Position numbers and translations under genes: made by a program. A stretch of DNA of 20,152 bases from Lachnospiraceae bacterium UBA4381 (GTDB lineage: Bacteria > Bacillota > Clostridia > Lachnospirales > Lachnospiraceae): positions 1-20,152 of the forward strand of contig DGRT01000169.1 of assembly GCA_002391105.1 (NCBI GenBank), written 5' to 3'. How positions within the stretch are numbered: the first letter of the stretch is position 1; the number at the start of each line of letters is the position of its first letter. Below, one piece after another: positions 1-7,886 of the stretch. The notes beneath the pieces are model-generated. The model was not told the origin of the DNA, ran no database searches, and was given only the letters and a program-made list of their open reading frames with translations.

Positions 1-167
1 TTGTTGATGATACCAACCTTGATCTTCTCACCTGAGTCGGCTGCCGGTGCAGCATCTCCGGAGCCTGAATCGCTGGAAGCGCTTCCGCCGCCACCACAAG
101 CTGCAAGTCCAAGTGCCATCGTTGCAGCAACTACAGTTGCAAGAATCTTCTTACCAAATTTCTTCAT
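1..167 (-). CDS. Sugar ABC transporter substrate-binding lipoprotein, 5' end only
   Basis: This is the N-terminal 55 residues of a secreted lipoprotein that runs off the left edge of the window. The sequence shows a lysine-rich start (MKKFGKKIL), a hydrophobic stretch, and a lipobox LAAC with the lipidated Cys at residue 24. A Gly/Ser/Ala/Asp-rich linker follows, and then IKVGIINN, which is the first beta strand typical of periplasmic-binding-protein family 1/4 sugar receptors (galactose/MglB-like in many Lachnospiraceae). The start is fixed by a GGAGGG ribosome binding site at 175-180. It lies downstream of the binding protein/kinase/regulator operon and is separated from it by a terminator and a long AT-rich promoter region, so it is probably the first gene of the sugar importer which that system controls. 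The sugar cannot be named from this fragment. Confidence 0.8.
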   Translation of the reverse strand, partial: MKKFGKKILATVVAATMALGLAACGGGGSASSDSGSGDAAPAADSGEKIKVGIIN

Positions 168-258
168 TTAAAAACCCTCCATTTCATTAACTTAGCCCGA
201 TTCCCTACCGGACCTAACCGTTTTCTGATGAACCTAGTGTATCAAAGTTAAGATTTCT

Positions 259-341
259 ATAATACGGAGTTTCTCAAGAGTTTTTTTCAAATAATTATTT
301 GTAAGAAAATGGAGTTTTTTATTAAGATTTTGGTTTTTTTA
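259..341 (-). promoter_or_regulatory. Candidate activator-dependent promoter of the sugar-binding lipoprotein gene, with two phased sites
   Basis: The stretch 168-451 has no gene and is very AT-rich. On the minus strand there is a -10-like TATTAT at 264-259 with no recognisable -35 box 17 bases upstream (an A-run). Two similar motifs read towards the gene: TAAAAAAACCAAAATCTTAA starting at 341, and TAAAAAACTCCATTTTCTTA starting at 321. Their CC pairs are 21 bp apart, two helical turns. A poor -35 box plus phased direct repeats is what AraC-type activators such as YesN use. The binding assignment is inference. Confidence 0.45.
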
Positions 342-416
342 TGATTTTTTTGTTTTATTTTATGATTTCCCGTTTTGTTTTATCGATAAAGAAATGTTTT
401 TAATTTATTTATTTTT

Positions 417-433
417 AATTTTGGATTTTTTAC
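417..433 (-). promoter_or_regulatory. Shared 17-bp motif, copy near the transporter gene
   Basis: The plus strand reads AATTTTGGATTTTTTAC here, and exactly the same 17 bases occur at 5138-5154 in front of the response regulator gene. In both places the motif lies in the first stretch of promoter region after an upstream terminator. It resembles the two phased sites at 301-341. It is a probable binding site for the neighbouring AraC-type response regulator. The motif is T-rich, so chance contributes to the match. Confidence 0.45.
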
Positions 434-451
434 TGCGTGAGCATCAAAGCC

Positions 452-486
452 AAAAAAAGTCTATGCAGAAATATTTCCACATAGAC
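452..486 (-). terminator. Intrinsic terminator of the regulator/kinase/binding-protein operon
   Basis: The stem arms are GTCTATG at 459-465 and CATAGAC at 480-486. An inner palindrome GAAATATTTC at 468-477 extends the helix across a small internal loop. On the minus strand seven T residues (458-452) follow. It sits 54 bp after the stop codon at 540. Confidence 0.88.
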
Positions 487-539
487 CATTACTTCATTTA
501 TAAAAACCTGACTGATATGCAAAATGCTTTAAAGCCCGA

Positions 540-1625
540 TCAGTATTCTCTGGAATCCAGTATATCCTGAGTAAGAACTGTTATCTCATACTCGCCGTCC
601 TCCAGTTGCACACTATTAACTGTATCATCCAGACAAAATGCACTCTCATCGATATAGGTATATTTATTAAACTCCTCCCCCTTTGTCACTGCCTTGACCA
701 GTTTTCCTATCTCACTGCCTTGGAGGGGATTACATTCTACATCCAAAGCTATCTTTCCCTCAAGCACCTTGGTAAGTCCGGAGTTGGCAGCATCAAAGGA
801 TATAACCAGTATTTCTCCATTCTTAATGTCTGTACCCGCCTTACGTCCTGCTTCCTCTATAGCTTCGATAGCTCCAATGGCTTCATTATCATTTTCAGCA
901 TAAACAACATTTATATTATCGTGTTCCTTAAGAAGATTCTGCATTACCTCCTTAGCCTTGGTCTGGGCATAGTCGGCAGGAACCTTTGCAAGCAGATTCC
1001 ATCCATTCCTGATACATGCCTCCTCCAGTCCATTGGTTCTGCCAATCTGAGCTGTGGCTCCAAGCGTCCCCTGAATATCTACTATATTAAGCTCTTCAGG
1101 CTTAATCCCTTTAGCCTCACTATAACTCTTCAGCCATTCACAGGCTATTTCCGCTTCCCGGCTGAAGTCAGAGCCTACCCAGCCTGTTACCAGCGACGTA
1201 TCTGTAACTCTTACCTGACGATCGACTACTATGACCGGTATTCCTGCATCCTTCGCCTCCTGAAGCACTGTATCCCATCCGGTTTCCATTACAGGAGCCA
1301 GAACTATACAGTCAACCTCCTGCTGGGTAAAGTTACGAATTGCAATAAACTGCTTATCCTGTTTCTGCTGTGCATCATCAAACATCAGTTCAAAACCGTT
1401 CTGTCTGGAAAGACTGTTTTTTATGGATTCGGTATTTGCCACACGCCAGTCCGACTCCGCTCCAAGCTGCGAGAAGCCGACTGTAATATACTGTGTCGGC
1501 TGTATCTCTTCCTCCGCACTTTCGCCGCCACTTCCACAGCCGAGAGGACACGCAATAAGCATGGCTGCAGAAAGCAGCAGAGCACCTATCTTATTCAGTT
1601 TGTTTTTTATCCGTAATACTTTCAT
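540..1625 (-). CDS. YtfQ-like sugar-binding lipoprotein, probable sensing partner of the adjacent kinase
   Basis: This 361-residue extracellular binding protein of the periplasmic-binding-protein type I family resembles E. coli YtfQ, the galactofuranose receptor. Shared features visible in the sequence are ITVGFSQLGAESDWR near residue 47, the DDAQQKQDKQ segment, IVLAPVMETGWDTVLQEAKDAGIPVIVVDRQ, IVDIQGTLGATAQIGR and VVYAENDNEAIGAI. The N-terminus is a lipoprotein signal with possible lipidated cysteines at 26 (LIAC) or 30. The gene starts 37 bp after the kinase stop codon and has only a weak ribosome binding site. No permease or ATPase gene follows it. It is co-transcribed with a YesM/YesN pair, so a sensing role like XylFII in XylFII-LytS-YesN is more likely than transport. 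That role is inference; the ligand is probably a pentose, hexose or galactofuranose-like sugar. Confidence 0.82.
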   Translation of the reverse strand: MKVLRIKNKLNKIGALLLSAAMLIACPLGCGSGGESAEEEIQPTQYITVGFSQLGAESDWRVANTESIKNSLSRQNGFELMFDDAQQKQDKQFIAIRNFTQQEVDCIVLAPVMETGWDTVLQEAKDAGIPVIVVDRQVRVTDTSLVTGWVGSDFSREAEIACEWLKSYSEAKGIKPEELNIVDIQGTLGATAQIGRTNGLEEACIRNGWNLLAKVPADYAQTKAKEVMQNLLKEHDNINVVYAENDNEAIGAIEAIEEAGRKAGTDIKNGEILVISFDAANSGLTKVLEGKIALDVECNPLQGSEIGKLVKAVTKGEEFNKYTYIDESAFCLDDTVNSVQLEDGEYEITVLTQDILDSREY

Positions 1626-1662
1626 CTTATTAATGCTATTTCTCTTTTATGTTCCCAGCTAC

Positions 1663-3234
1663 CTACATAACCTCTGTCTCTTCCTTGACAACCGGTATCC
1701 TGATGGTTACGGTAGTTCCCTCTCCATAGGTACTGTCAACTGTCATTCCATACCCGCTGCCATACATCATCTCTATACGCTTTTCTACATTTGCCATTCC
1801 AAAGCCATTTACTTCTTTGGAAACAGGTGAAACAGAAAGCTCAGAACCAGCCCCTGCTTCATCTGCGCCAGCCTGAAGCGCCACCTCTTTCTTACCGGAT
1901 ATAAGTTCGCGGAGCCTCTCCAGTTCCTCCTCCTTCATGCCGATACCATTATCTATTATTCTGAACTCTATCTCCTCCGGTCTATCCTCCACCAGATAGC
2001 CTTCAACCCTTATCTTTCCGCCGCCACGCTTATTCTTAATTCCATGATAGATAGCATTTTCCACAACCGGCTGAAGGGTGAGCTTCTGAATATTATATCC
2101 CAGTATATCCTCGCTTATATCAATCTCATAGTCCAGAATATCCTGATATCTGTATCTCTGAATCTCCAGATAGTTCTTGATATGCTCCCGTTCATCCCGG
2201 ATAGTGATCTGACTTCTGCCCTTACTAAGTGAGATACGGAAGAAGCTTGACAGCTCTTTAATTATCTGAATAGCCTTCTGATTCTCTCCCGCCTCGGCAG
2301 CCCATACTATGGCATCCAGTGTATTATACAGAAAATGCGGATTGATCTGCTCCTGCAGTAGCCTGAGCTCAGCATCCTTCGATATCTCCTGCTCCCGGTG
2401 GATATCCTCAATCAGATTCTCTATCTCCTTTACCATGCTGTTGAAGCTGTCCGCCAGGGTTTCCATCTCATCATTACTGCTAAGCTGGTAGGAAACTGTA
2501 AAATCTCCACTTGCAAACCTCTCCGTAGCGCTGACCAGCTCGGTAATCGGCTCAGTAATTCTCTCTGACAGCCGTCTGGACAGAAAGAATATCGCAGCCA
2601 GTATCACAAGCAGAGTAACTATTATAATCCTGATAGTATTCAGCAGACTGCTCGCCACCTGCCGTCTGAGCATCTCCATGTTATGGGCTTCATCATAGAT
2701 ATATTTCTGAATATCTTCCTGTATAAGAGAGGTCAGCGTACGGATATTCATATCCAGCATTTCCATATTCTCGTCATAGTGACCGCCTTCTTCAACATTT
2801 TTCAGAATATCATCTACACGTTCATCAAGTATCCCCAGCAGCTTTATGAGCGCCGTGAGGTCTGTACGGACATTATCCTCGGTGGTTTTGCTCTTCAGCT
2901 CCTCAAAATGAGTAACCGCCTCTGAAATGAGTGCTTTGGGATCTTCGTCTTCAAGCTTTTCAACAGCATTTGTCCAGTTTGCGGAACCGATGATGATCCT
3001 GTACATCATCTCATCCATAGACTGTTTGAAGCTCATATTATATTCATTTGCACTTGTTATATTCCGAACCAGCAGATCGTATTCCTGATAATATACATAT
3101 AACCTTGCTATAGCTATACTGAACAGGATGATAAGAGGTATAACACAGATCCATATATACTTTATCAGCTTGGACTGAATCCTGCTGCTTCTCTTCTTCT
3201 TAATCTTCAAAGCCTGCAAATCCTTTTTTACCAA
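1663..3234 (-). CDS. YesM/LytS-like sensor histidine kinase
   Basis: This membrane histidine kinase phosphorylates the YesN-like regulator encoded just upstream. A first membrane helix lies at about 24-46, an extracellular sensor region at about 47-195, and a second helix at about 200-219. A HAMP domain follows (about 218-270), then the His_kinase segment with QEQINPHFLYNTLDAI, putting the phospho-acceptor at His300. The ATPase part has the N box VVENAIYHG (Asn393), the G1 box DNGIGM (429-433) and the G2 box GFGM (477-480). About 25 extra residues rich in Ala, Gly and Ser lie between G1 and G2. The start is uncertain: TTG at 3234 has no clear ribosome binding site, while TTG at 3210 (residue 9) has AAGGA ten bases before it. 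No in-frame ATG is available upstream. Confidence 0.9.
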   Translation of the reverse strand: MVKKDLQALKIKKKRSSRIQSKLIKYIWICVIPLIILFSIAIARLYVYYQEYDLLVRNITSANEYNMSFKQSMDEMMYRIIIGSANWTNAVEKLEDEDPKALISEAVTHFEELKSKTTEDNVRTDLTALIKLLGILDERVDDILKNVEEGGHYDENMEMLDMNIRTLTSLIQEDIQKYIYDEAHNMEMLRRQVASSLLNTIRIIIVTLLVILAAIFFLSRRLSERITEPITELVSATERFASGDFTVSYQLSSNDEMETLADSFNSMVKEIENLIEDIHREQEISKDAELRLLQEQINPHFLYNTLDAIVWAAEAGENQKAIQIIKELSSFFRISLSKGRSQITIRDEREHIKNYLEIQRYRYQDILDYEIDISEDILGYNIQKLTLQPVVENAIYHGIKNKRGGGKIRVEGYLVEDRPEEIEFRIIDNGIGMKEEELERLRELISGKKEVALQAGADEAGAGSELSVSPVSKEVNGFGMANVEKRIEMMYGSGYGMTVDSTYGEGTTVTIRIPVVKEETEVM

Positions 3235-3245
3235 TACATCTGTCG

Positions 3246-3280
3246 CAAAATAACCGGACTAATGCGTAGGTTCCAGTTAT
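3246..3280 (-). other. Intercistronic hairpin between regulator and kinase genes
   Basis: The arms ATAACCGGA at 3250-3258 and TCCAGTTAT at 3272-3280 form nine pairs, one of them a wobble, around a 13-base loop. On the minus strand a short T-rich tail follows (TTATTTTG). It could be a leaky terminator or an RNA-stability element that lowers kinase expression relative to the regulator. It is seen only as a fold, with no other evidence. Confidence 0.4.
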
Positions 3281-3292
3281 TTAAAAATCGAT
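3271..3292. repeat. 22-bp dispersed repeat, copy 1
   Basis: This segment, with core CCAGTTATTTAA and ending AATCGAT, differs by one base from 13705-13726. Both copies lie just beyond the stop codon of a minus-strand gene (stop codons at 3296 and 13737). It may be part of a small dispersed intergenic element. Confidence 0.45.
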
Positions 3293-3295
3293 ATA

Positions 3296-5002
3296 CTAGC
3301 TCTCTTTCTTCTGTCTCCTGTACTCCTTGGGAGACATCCCGGTAACCTTCTTAAACAGAAAACTAAAGTAATGCGGATCTCTGTACCCTACCTCAAACCC
3401 AACCTCTGAGGTCTTCATGGAAGTACAGGTCAGAAGCTCCTTGGCACTGTCCATTCTGACACCTGTAAGATAATCAATAAATGTCTCCCCAGTCTCCTTC
3501 CTGAATATAGCACTGAAATGATTAGAGCTTACATTCACATAGGATGCCACCAGTTGAAGCGACATATCCTCATTTTTATAATTATCCTGTATAAACCTTC
3601 TGGACTTCTCTATAAGCTCCGTATATTTCTTATCCGAAACCTGATTACGATATTCTATCAGGGTATTCAGAAGCTGCGTGATATACTGTCTTGACGAACC
3701 CACCGTCTCCACATATCTCGCCGGATTCTTCAGGTCTCCAAGTATTTCCGAAACCTTATCATCACTGACACCAATACTGTCCAGAAAGGTTACGCCACTT
3801 AGTAGCGATTCCATAATAACATACTGTCTCAGCATAAAGGATTCCATAGCATCTTCACCGATACTTCTGATGTATTCTCCAACCAGGTCATTTACTTCTG
3901 ACAGGGTACCGCTTCGCAGGAAATGGAAAATGGTTTTCTGCGACAGCATTTTTACATCCACAGAGCTGATATCCATATGATTGATATCGAACTTATTGAT
4001 ATCCAGACTGCCGGAGGCACTTTCCTTCTCTGCCTCTATAGTCCTTCTGAACTTCTCATTTTCACCGGAGTCCTCCTGCTTACCGCCCAGCATGACAGTG
4101 CTTTCTTCCAGCATATATCTGTCGGCAAATCTCCGGCTGGCAGCACGATAGGAGGTATTTACATCCCTTATTCTTTCAACCGGTCTTCCTGTTGATATAA
4201 AATAGATCATCTCATCATAATCCTTCATTATATCCTTCACAAGACCGATACCGTTTTTTATATTTTCATCCATTTCCTCAAGTGAGTCAGACTTTTCAAG
4301 GAAGCACAGCACATCCCCCACCTGTTCGTAGAGATATACATTTTCCAGACCATCATAGGCATCTCTTATCCTGCTATATATCTCATCGGTAATACCGGAG
4401 TACCCGGCTATATCATTTTCACTCTCATTTTTGAAAAAAGCCTGAAACAGCACTACGGAATAATAAGCAGCAGTAATATCTATACCCAGCTCACGTCCCT
4501 GTCCCAGAGCATCCTGCATGGATATCTTGCCATCAATCATATCATGGATAAACTTCTGCCTCTCCAGAGCCCGTATCTCCTCCATGTCCTGAATATACTT
4601 CTCCCTTGCCTGCTCCTCCTGTCTTTCGGAAATGATGGTATCTCTGATCTTACTAAGCTCTCTCATCAGATCCTCACCCGAAACCGGCTTAAGTATATAT
4701 TCTTCCACGCCAATACTGATAGCCTGCTTAGCGTAATTAAAATCATCATAGCCACTGAGCACAACTATCTTAATATCCGGAAGCTCTTTTTTTACCAGCT
4801 CGGAAAGCTGCAGCCCATCCATAAAAGGCATACGGATATCAGTGATGAGTATATCAGGTCTGGTCTTAAGTATCTTGGGAAGAGCCATCTCTCCATCACC
4901 GGCTTCGCCAACGAGTTCAAAATCATTCTTCTCCCAGTCAACAGACTTTTTTACTCCTTCACGAATCGCATATTCATCTTCAACTAAAAAAACCTTAATC
5001 AT
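3296..5002 (-). CDS. YesN-like response regulator with AraC-type DNA-binding domain
   Basis: This 568-residue regulator is the partner of the YesM-like kinase encoded next. The receiver domain (about 1-120) has the acidic pair in VEDE near residue 9, the phosphorylation site Asp55 in LITDIRMP, SGYDD near 83 and Lys105 in YILKP. A long central region of unknown fold follows. The C-terminal 100 residues are an AraC double helix-turn-helix, with VASYVNVSSNHFSAIFRKE and the classic VGYRDPHYFSFLFKK ending in GMSPKEYRR. An upstream frame extends to 5077, but ATG at 5002 is preferred. It has GGAGG four bases before it, and MIKVFLVEDE is the normal start of the family. It is probably autoregulated and probably activates the transporter promoter near 259-341 through the shared motif. 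Confidence 0.92.
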   Translation of the reverse strand: MIKVFLVEDEYAIREGVKKSVDWEKNDFELVGEAGDGEMALPKILKTRPDILITDIRMPFMDGLQLSELVKKELPDIKIVVLSGYDDFNYAKQAISIGVEEYILKPVSGEDLMRELSKIRDTIISERQEEQAREKYIQDMEEIRALERQKFIHDMIDGKISMQDALGQGRELGIDITAAYYSVVLFQAFFKNESENDIAGYSGITDEIYSRIRDAYDGLENVYLYEQVGDVLCFLEKSDSLEEMDENIKNGIGLVKDIMKDYDEMIYFISTGRPVERIRDVNTSYRAASRRFADRYMLEESTVMLGGKQEDSGENEKFRRTIEAEKESASGSLDINKFDINHMDISSVDVKMLSQKTIFHFLRSGTLSEVNDLVGEYIRSIGEDAMESFMLRQYVIMESLLSGVTFLDSIGVSDDKVSEILGDLKNPARYVETVGSSRQYITQLLNTLIEYRNQVSDKKYTELIEKSRRFIQDNYKNEDMSLQLVASYVNVSSNHFSAIFRKETGETFIDYLTGVRMDSAKELLTCTSMKTSEVGFEVGYRDPHYFSFLFKKVTGMSPKEYRRQKKES

Positions 5003-5091
5003 ATATCCTCCAAAATCCGCACTATTCCAGCAGCATTTTATCCGCCGGAAATGTACAGATTCCCCCTTAAAGCGCATAATAATCCATAGTT

Positions 5092-5154
5092 ATTCTAACA
5101 TCACATAATCATAAGTAAAACAGAAAAACATCCTGAAAATTTTGGATTTTTTAC
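5092..5154 (-). promoter_or_regulatory. Candidate promoter of the regulator operon with shared 17-bp motif
   Basis: On the minus strand a -10-like TAGAAT lies at 5097-5092 with a poor -35 (TTTTAC). The motif AATTTTGGATTTTTTAC (plus-strand reading) occupies 5138-5154. Its GG/CC pair (5144-5145) lies 47 bp upstream of the first -10 base. The proximal site in front of the transporter gene has the same distance (311-312 to 264). This supports a common activator for both promoters. Confidence 0.45.
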
Positions 5155-5157
5155 GAA

Positions 5158-5204
5158 CCAAAAAGCAGTCCAGACCGAATACAGCATTTGAAGATCCGGA
5201 CTGC
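5158..5204 (-). terminator. Intrinsic terminator of feoAB
   Basis: The arms GCAGTCC (5165-5171) and GGACTGC (5198-5204) are extended inward by a GATC/GGTC pairing. On the minus strand TTTTTGG follows (5164-5158). It begins 24 bp after the stop codon at 5229. Confidence 0.8.
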
Positions 5205-5228
5205 CTGTATGTTTATAAGCCTGTATAT

Positions 5229-7751
5229 CTATAATAATGAACCAAGACTAAATACCAGAAATGAAACAACCCATGCGATACCACACTGAAGGAGCACCAT
5301 CGCTATAGCCCACTTAAATCCAAGCTCCCTCTTAACGGATGCGATTGCTGCGACACATGGAGTATATAACAGACAGAATACCAGAAGTGCGGCAGCCGCA
5401 GCAGGAGTAATAGCTGTAAGGAGCGAGGCAGTCTCACCAAACAGAATAGTGAGGGTAGATACCACGCTTTCCTTTGCCATAAAGCCGGTAATCAGAGCCG
5501 TCACCACACGCCAGTCCCCAAATCCAAGAGGTCTGAAAAGTACAGCCAGACCTCCGGCAACTGCCGCGAGGATACTGTCATGCGGATCCTCCACCATACC
5601 AAGATGCATGTTAAAATTCTGCAGGAACCAGATAACTATAGTTGCAACAAATATTATAGTAAATGCCTTCATCAGAAAATCCTTCGCCTTTTCCCACAGA
5701 AGCTGTGCAACATTTTTTATACCCGGCATACGATAATTGGGAAGCTCCATAACAAAAGGAACCGCCTCCCCTTTAAATACCAGTTTTTTGGAAATAAGCG
5801 CTGTAACAATTCCCACCAGAATACCTATCAGATAAAGTGCCACTACAATGAGAGCGCCCTTACCGGGGAAAAATGCAGCAACAAAGAAACCATATATCGG
5901 ATACTTGGCTGTACAGCTCATAAACGGTATCAGCATAATAGTCATCTTCCTGTCTCTCTCAGACGGAAGTGTTCTGCTTGCCATTACTCCGGGAACAGAA
6001 CAGCCGAAGCCCACAAGCATCGGCACTATGCTTCTCCCCGATAAGCCCAGCTTTCTGAGAGCCTTGTCCATGACAAATGCAACCCTTGCCATATATCCCG
6101 TATCCTCCAGCAGTGACAGAAAGAAAAACAGAAGTATTATAATAGGCAGAAAGCTCAGCACACTTCCTACTCCGGCAAATATTCCTTCAATTATCAGGGA
6201 ATGTATAACCTCATTAACCTTCCAGGCGGTGAGAAGCTGGTCAACCCTGTCAGTCAGCACCCCTATGCCATACTCCAGAGCCTCCTGAAGCCAGGCACCG
6301 ATCAGATTGAAGGTAAGATATGAAATGATACCCATTATCAGGATAAATGCCGGCACAGCAGTATATCGTCCCGTCAGTATCCGGTCTATCTTTTCGCTGC
6401 GCTCTCTCTCCTTACTTTCAACAGGCTTCACCACAGTTTCCCTGACCAGCTTATCTATGAAAGCAAATCTCATATCTGCTATTGCCGCTGATCTGTCCAT
6501 TCCACGTTCTTCCTCCATCTGAAGAACGATATGCTCCACCATTTCCTTTTCATTTTGAGAAAGCATAAGTACATCTATAACACGGCTGTCTCCCTCGATT
6601 ACCTTATTAGCCGCAAAACGTACCGGTATTCCCGCACGTCTGGCATGATCCTCTATAAGATGCATGATGGCATGGATACATCTGTGAACCGCACCGCCAT
6701 GATCAGACTCATCGCAGAAATCCTTTTTGCCCGGACTTTCCTGATATTTAGCCACATGAAGTGCGTGATTTATAAGCTCGTCAACGCCCTCATTCTTGGC
6801 GGCTGATATCGGTACGACAGGGACCCCCAGAAGCGCTTCCATCTCATTTATCCTGATGGAGCCTCCGTTTCCACGTACCTCATCCATCATATTGAGCGCA
6901 ACCACCATAGGAATATCCAGCTCGATAAGCTGCATGGTAAGATACAGATTTCGTTCTATATTCATTGCATCTACTATATTGATTATCCCCTTGGGTTTCT
7001 CGCCCAGGATAAACTGTCTTGATACGATTTCTTCATCTGTGTAAGGAGAAAGCGAATAGATACCCGGCAGGTCAACTACTTCTGTGTATTCCCTGCCCTT
7101 AATGGAACCGCTTTTTCTATCTACGGTAACCCCCGGAAAGTTCCCGACATGCTGATTAGAACCGGTAAGCTGATTAAACAGAGTGGTCTTTCCGCTGTTC
7201 TGATTTCCGGCTAACGCAAAAGTAAGCAGCGTTCCCTCTTCAAGAGGATTCTCATCTGCCTTATCATGAAATATTCCACCCTCACCGAGTCCGGGGTGGT
7301 GTCTATGATGATGTCTTCCCTGACGATTTTTTTCCTGATGCTGTTTTTCCTGATGGCGTTTTCCCTGATGATTTTTTCCCTGATGATGCTTTTTCTGATG
7401 ATTTTTCTCCTGATGCTGCTTCTCCTGATACTGTTTCCCATTGTCGGATATAACCAAAGTATCATCTTCTGAGGATACTGACGCTTCTCCTTCTTCCTCT
7501 TGGAGAGACTTTTTTTCATCAGACTCCAGATCAGTTGTTATTTCTATTTTTTCAGCATCCGCAAGTCTGAGTGTCAGTTCATATCCATGAAGCCTCAGCT
7601 CCATCGGATCGCCCATAGGCGCATATTTAATAAGTGTAACCTCGACTCCGGGGATTACACCCATGTCAAGAAAATGCTGTCTCAGGGCACCCTCCCCACC
7701 TACCTCACGGATAAGTGCGGTATGCCCTACTTCCAGTTCTCGAAGTGTCAT
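5229..7751 (-). CDS. feoB: FeoA-FeoB fusion, ferrous iron transporter with His-rich linker
   Basis: The protein is an 840-residue inner-membrane ferrous iron importer. Residues 1-75 are an FeoA (SH3-like) domain (MTLRELEVGHTALIREVGG, FLDMGVIPG). Residues about 107-152 are a His/Gln/Lys-rich pentapeptide repeat. The G domain starts near 176, with G1 GNQNSGKTT (182-190), NFPGVTVDRKSG, G3 DLPG (227-230), G4 NMMD (287-290) and G5 SAAK (316-319). The membrane part carries the conserved cores GCSVPGVMASRTL (Cys584) and PFMSCTAKYPIY (Cys613). FeoA and FeoB are usually separate proteins, so the fusion and the repeat linker stand out. An upstream frame reaches 7823, but it would begin inside direct repeats and downstream of nothing FeoA-like. 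ATG at 7751 begins the FeoA domain and has AGGGAG 12 bases upstream. A strong terminator follows, and transcription diverges from pnuC. Confidence 0.95.
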   Translation of the reverse strand: MTLRELEVGHTALIREVGGEGALRQHFLDMGVIPGVEVTLIKYAPMGDPMELRLHGYELTLRLADAEKIEITTDLESDEKKSLQEEEGEASVSSEDDTLVISDNGKQYQEKQHQEKNHQKKHHQGKNHQGKRHQEKQHQEKNRQGRHHHRHHPGLGEGGIFHDKADENPLEEGTLLTFALAGNQNSGKTTLFNQLTGSNQHVGNFPGVTVDRKSGSIKGREYTEVVDLPGIYSLSPYTDEEIVSRQFILGEKPKGIINIVDAMNIERNLYLTMQLIELDIPMVVALNMMDEVRGNGGSIRINEMEALLGVPVVPISAAKNEGVDELINHALHVAKYQESPGKKDFCDESDHGGAVHRCIHAIMHLIEDHARRAGIPVRFAANKVIEGDSRVIDVLMLSQNEKEMVEHIVLQMEEERGMDRSAAIADMRFAFIDKLVRETVVKPVESKERERSEKIDRILTGRYTAVPAFILIMGIISYLTFNLIGAWLQEALEYGIGVLTDRVDQLLTAWKVNEVIHSLIIEGIFAGVGSVLSFLPIIILLFFFLSLLEDTGYMARVAFVMDKALRKLGLSGRSIVPMLVGFGCSVPGVMASRTLPSERDRKMTIMLIPFMSCTAKYPIYGFFVAAFFPGKGALIVVALYLIGILVGIVTALISKKLVFKGEAVPFVMELPNYRMPGIKNVAQLLWEKAKDFLMKAFTIIFVATIVIWFLQNFNMHLGMVEDPHDSILAAVAGGLAVLFRPLGFGDWRVVTALITGFMAKESVVSTLTILFGETASLLTAITPAAAAALLVFCLLYTPCVAAIASVKRELGFKWAIAMVLLQCGIAWVVSFLVFSLGSLL
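7296..7433 (-). repeat. In-frame 15-bp tandem repeats encoding the His-rich linker
   Basis: About eight 15-bp units encode variants of HQEKN (HQEKQ, HQKKH, HQGKN, HQGKR, RQGRH) and end in HHRHHPG. The plus strand shows the CCTGATG-type unit recurring in phase. The region contributes more than a dozen histidines between the FeoA domain and the FeoB G domain. A role in metal binding or as a flexible tether is inference. Confidence 0.85.
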
Positions 7752-7791
7752 ATAAAATTTAAACTCCCTTGATAACCCTTGATATAAAAGA

Positions 7792-7848
7792 CTGCTACGC
7801 AATCGAGGACTATTTGGTGCCATATCTGCTTTGCAATCGAGGACTATT
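7792..7848. repeat. 23-bp direct repeat over the feoAB start site and leader
   Basis: Two copies, 7792-7814 and 7826-7848, match at 21 of 23 positions and share GCAATCGAGGACTATT. They start 34 bp apart. The upstream copy overlaps the -10 box and the predicted +1, and the other lies in the untranslated leader. They could be twin operators for an iron- or metal-responsive repressor, or a duplicated leader segment. Neither matches a Fur or DtxR consensus that I can recall. Confidence 0.6.
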
Positions 7849-7874
7849 ATATCATATTTGAAAACTTATGTTAC
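7846..7874 (-). promoter_or_regulatory. feoAB promoter with extended -10
   Basis: The minus strand has TGATATAAT at 7854-7846, a perfect -10 with an extended TG. A weak GTAACA lies at the -35 position with 17-bp spacing. Predicted transcription starts near 7839, giving a leader of about 88 bases that contains the direct repeats. Confidence 0.6.
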
Positions 7875-7886
7875 TTTTATATTTAC

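Noticed and set aside
168..451. CcpA (cre) catabolite-repression box upstream of the sugar-binding gene
   Set aside because: No TGNAANCGNTNNCA-like sequence is visible in this AT-rich stretch.
606..1616. Long plus-strand open frame opposite the sugar-binding protein gene
   Set aside because: Low-complexity hydrophobic translation with no ribosome binding site and no family features; it mirrors the well-supported minus-strand lipoprotein gene.
5003..5077. N-terminal extension of the response regulator to 5077
   Set aside because: The extra 25 residues do not resemble a receiver domain start, and GGAGG precedes the internal ATG at 5002.
7211..7519. Open frame in another phase over the FeoAB linker
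   Set aside because: It arises from the 15-bp repeats being open in several frames; the translation is repetitive and the main frame is clearly FeoA-FeoB.
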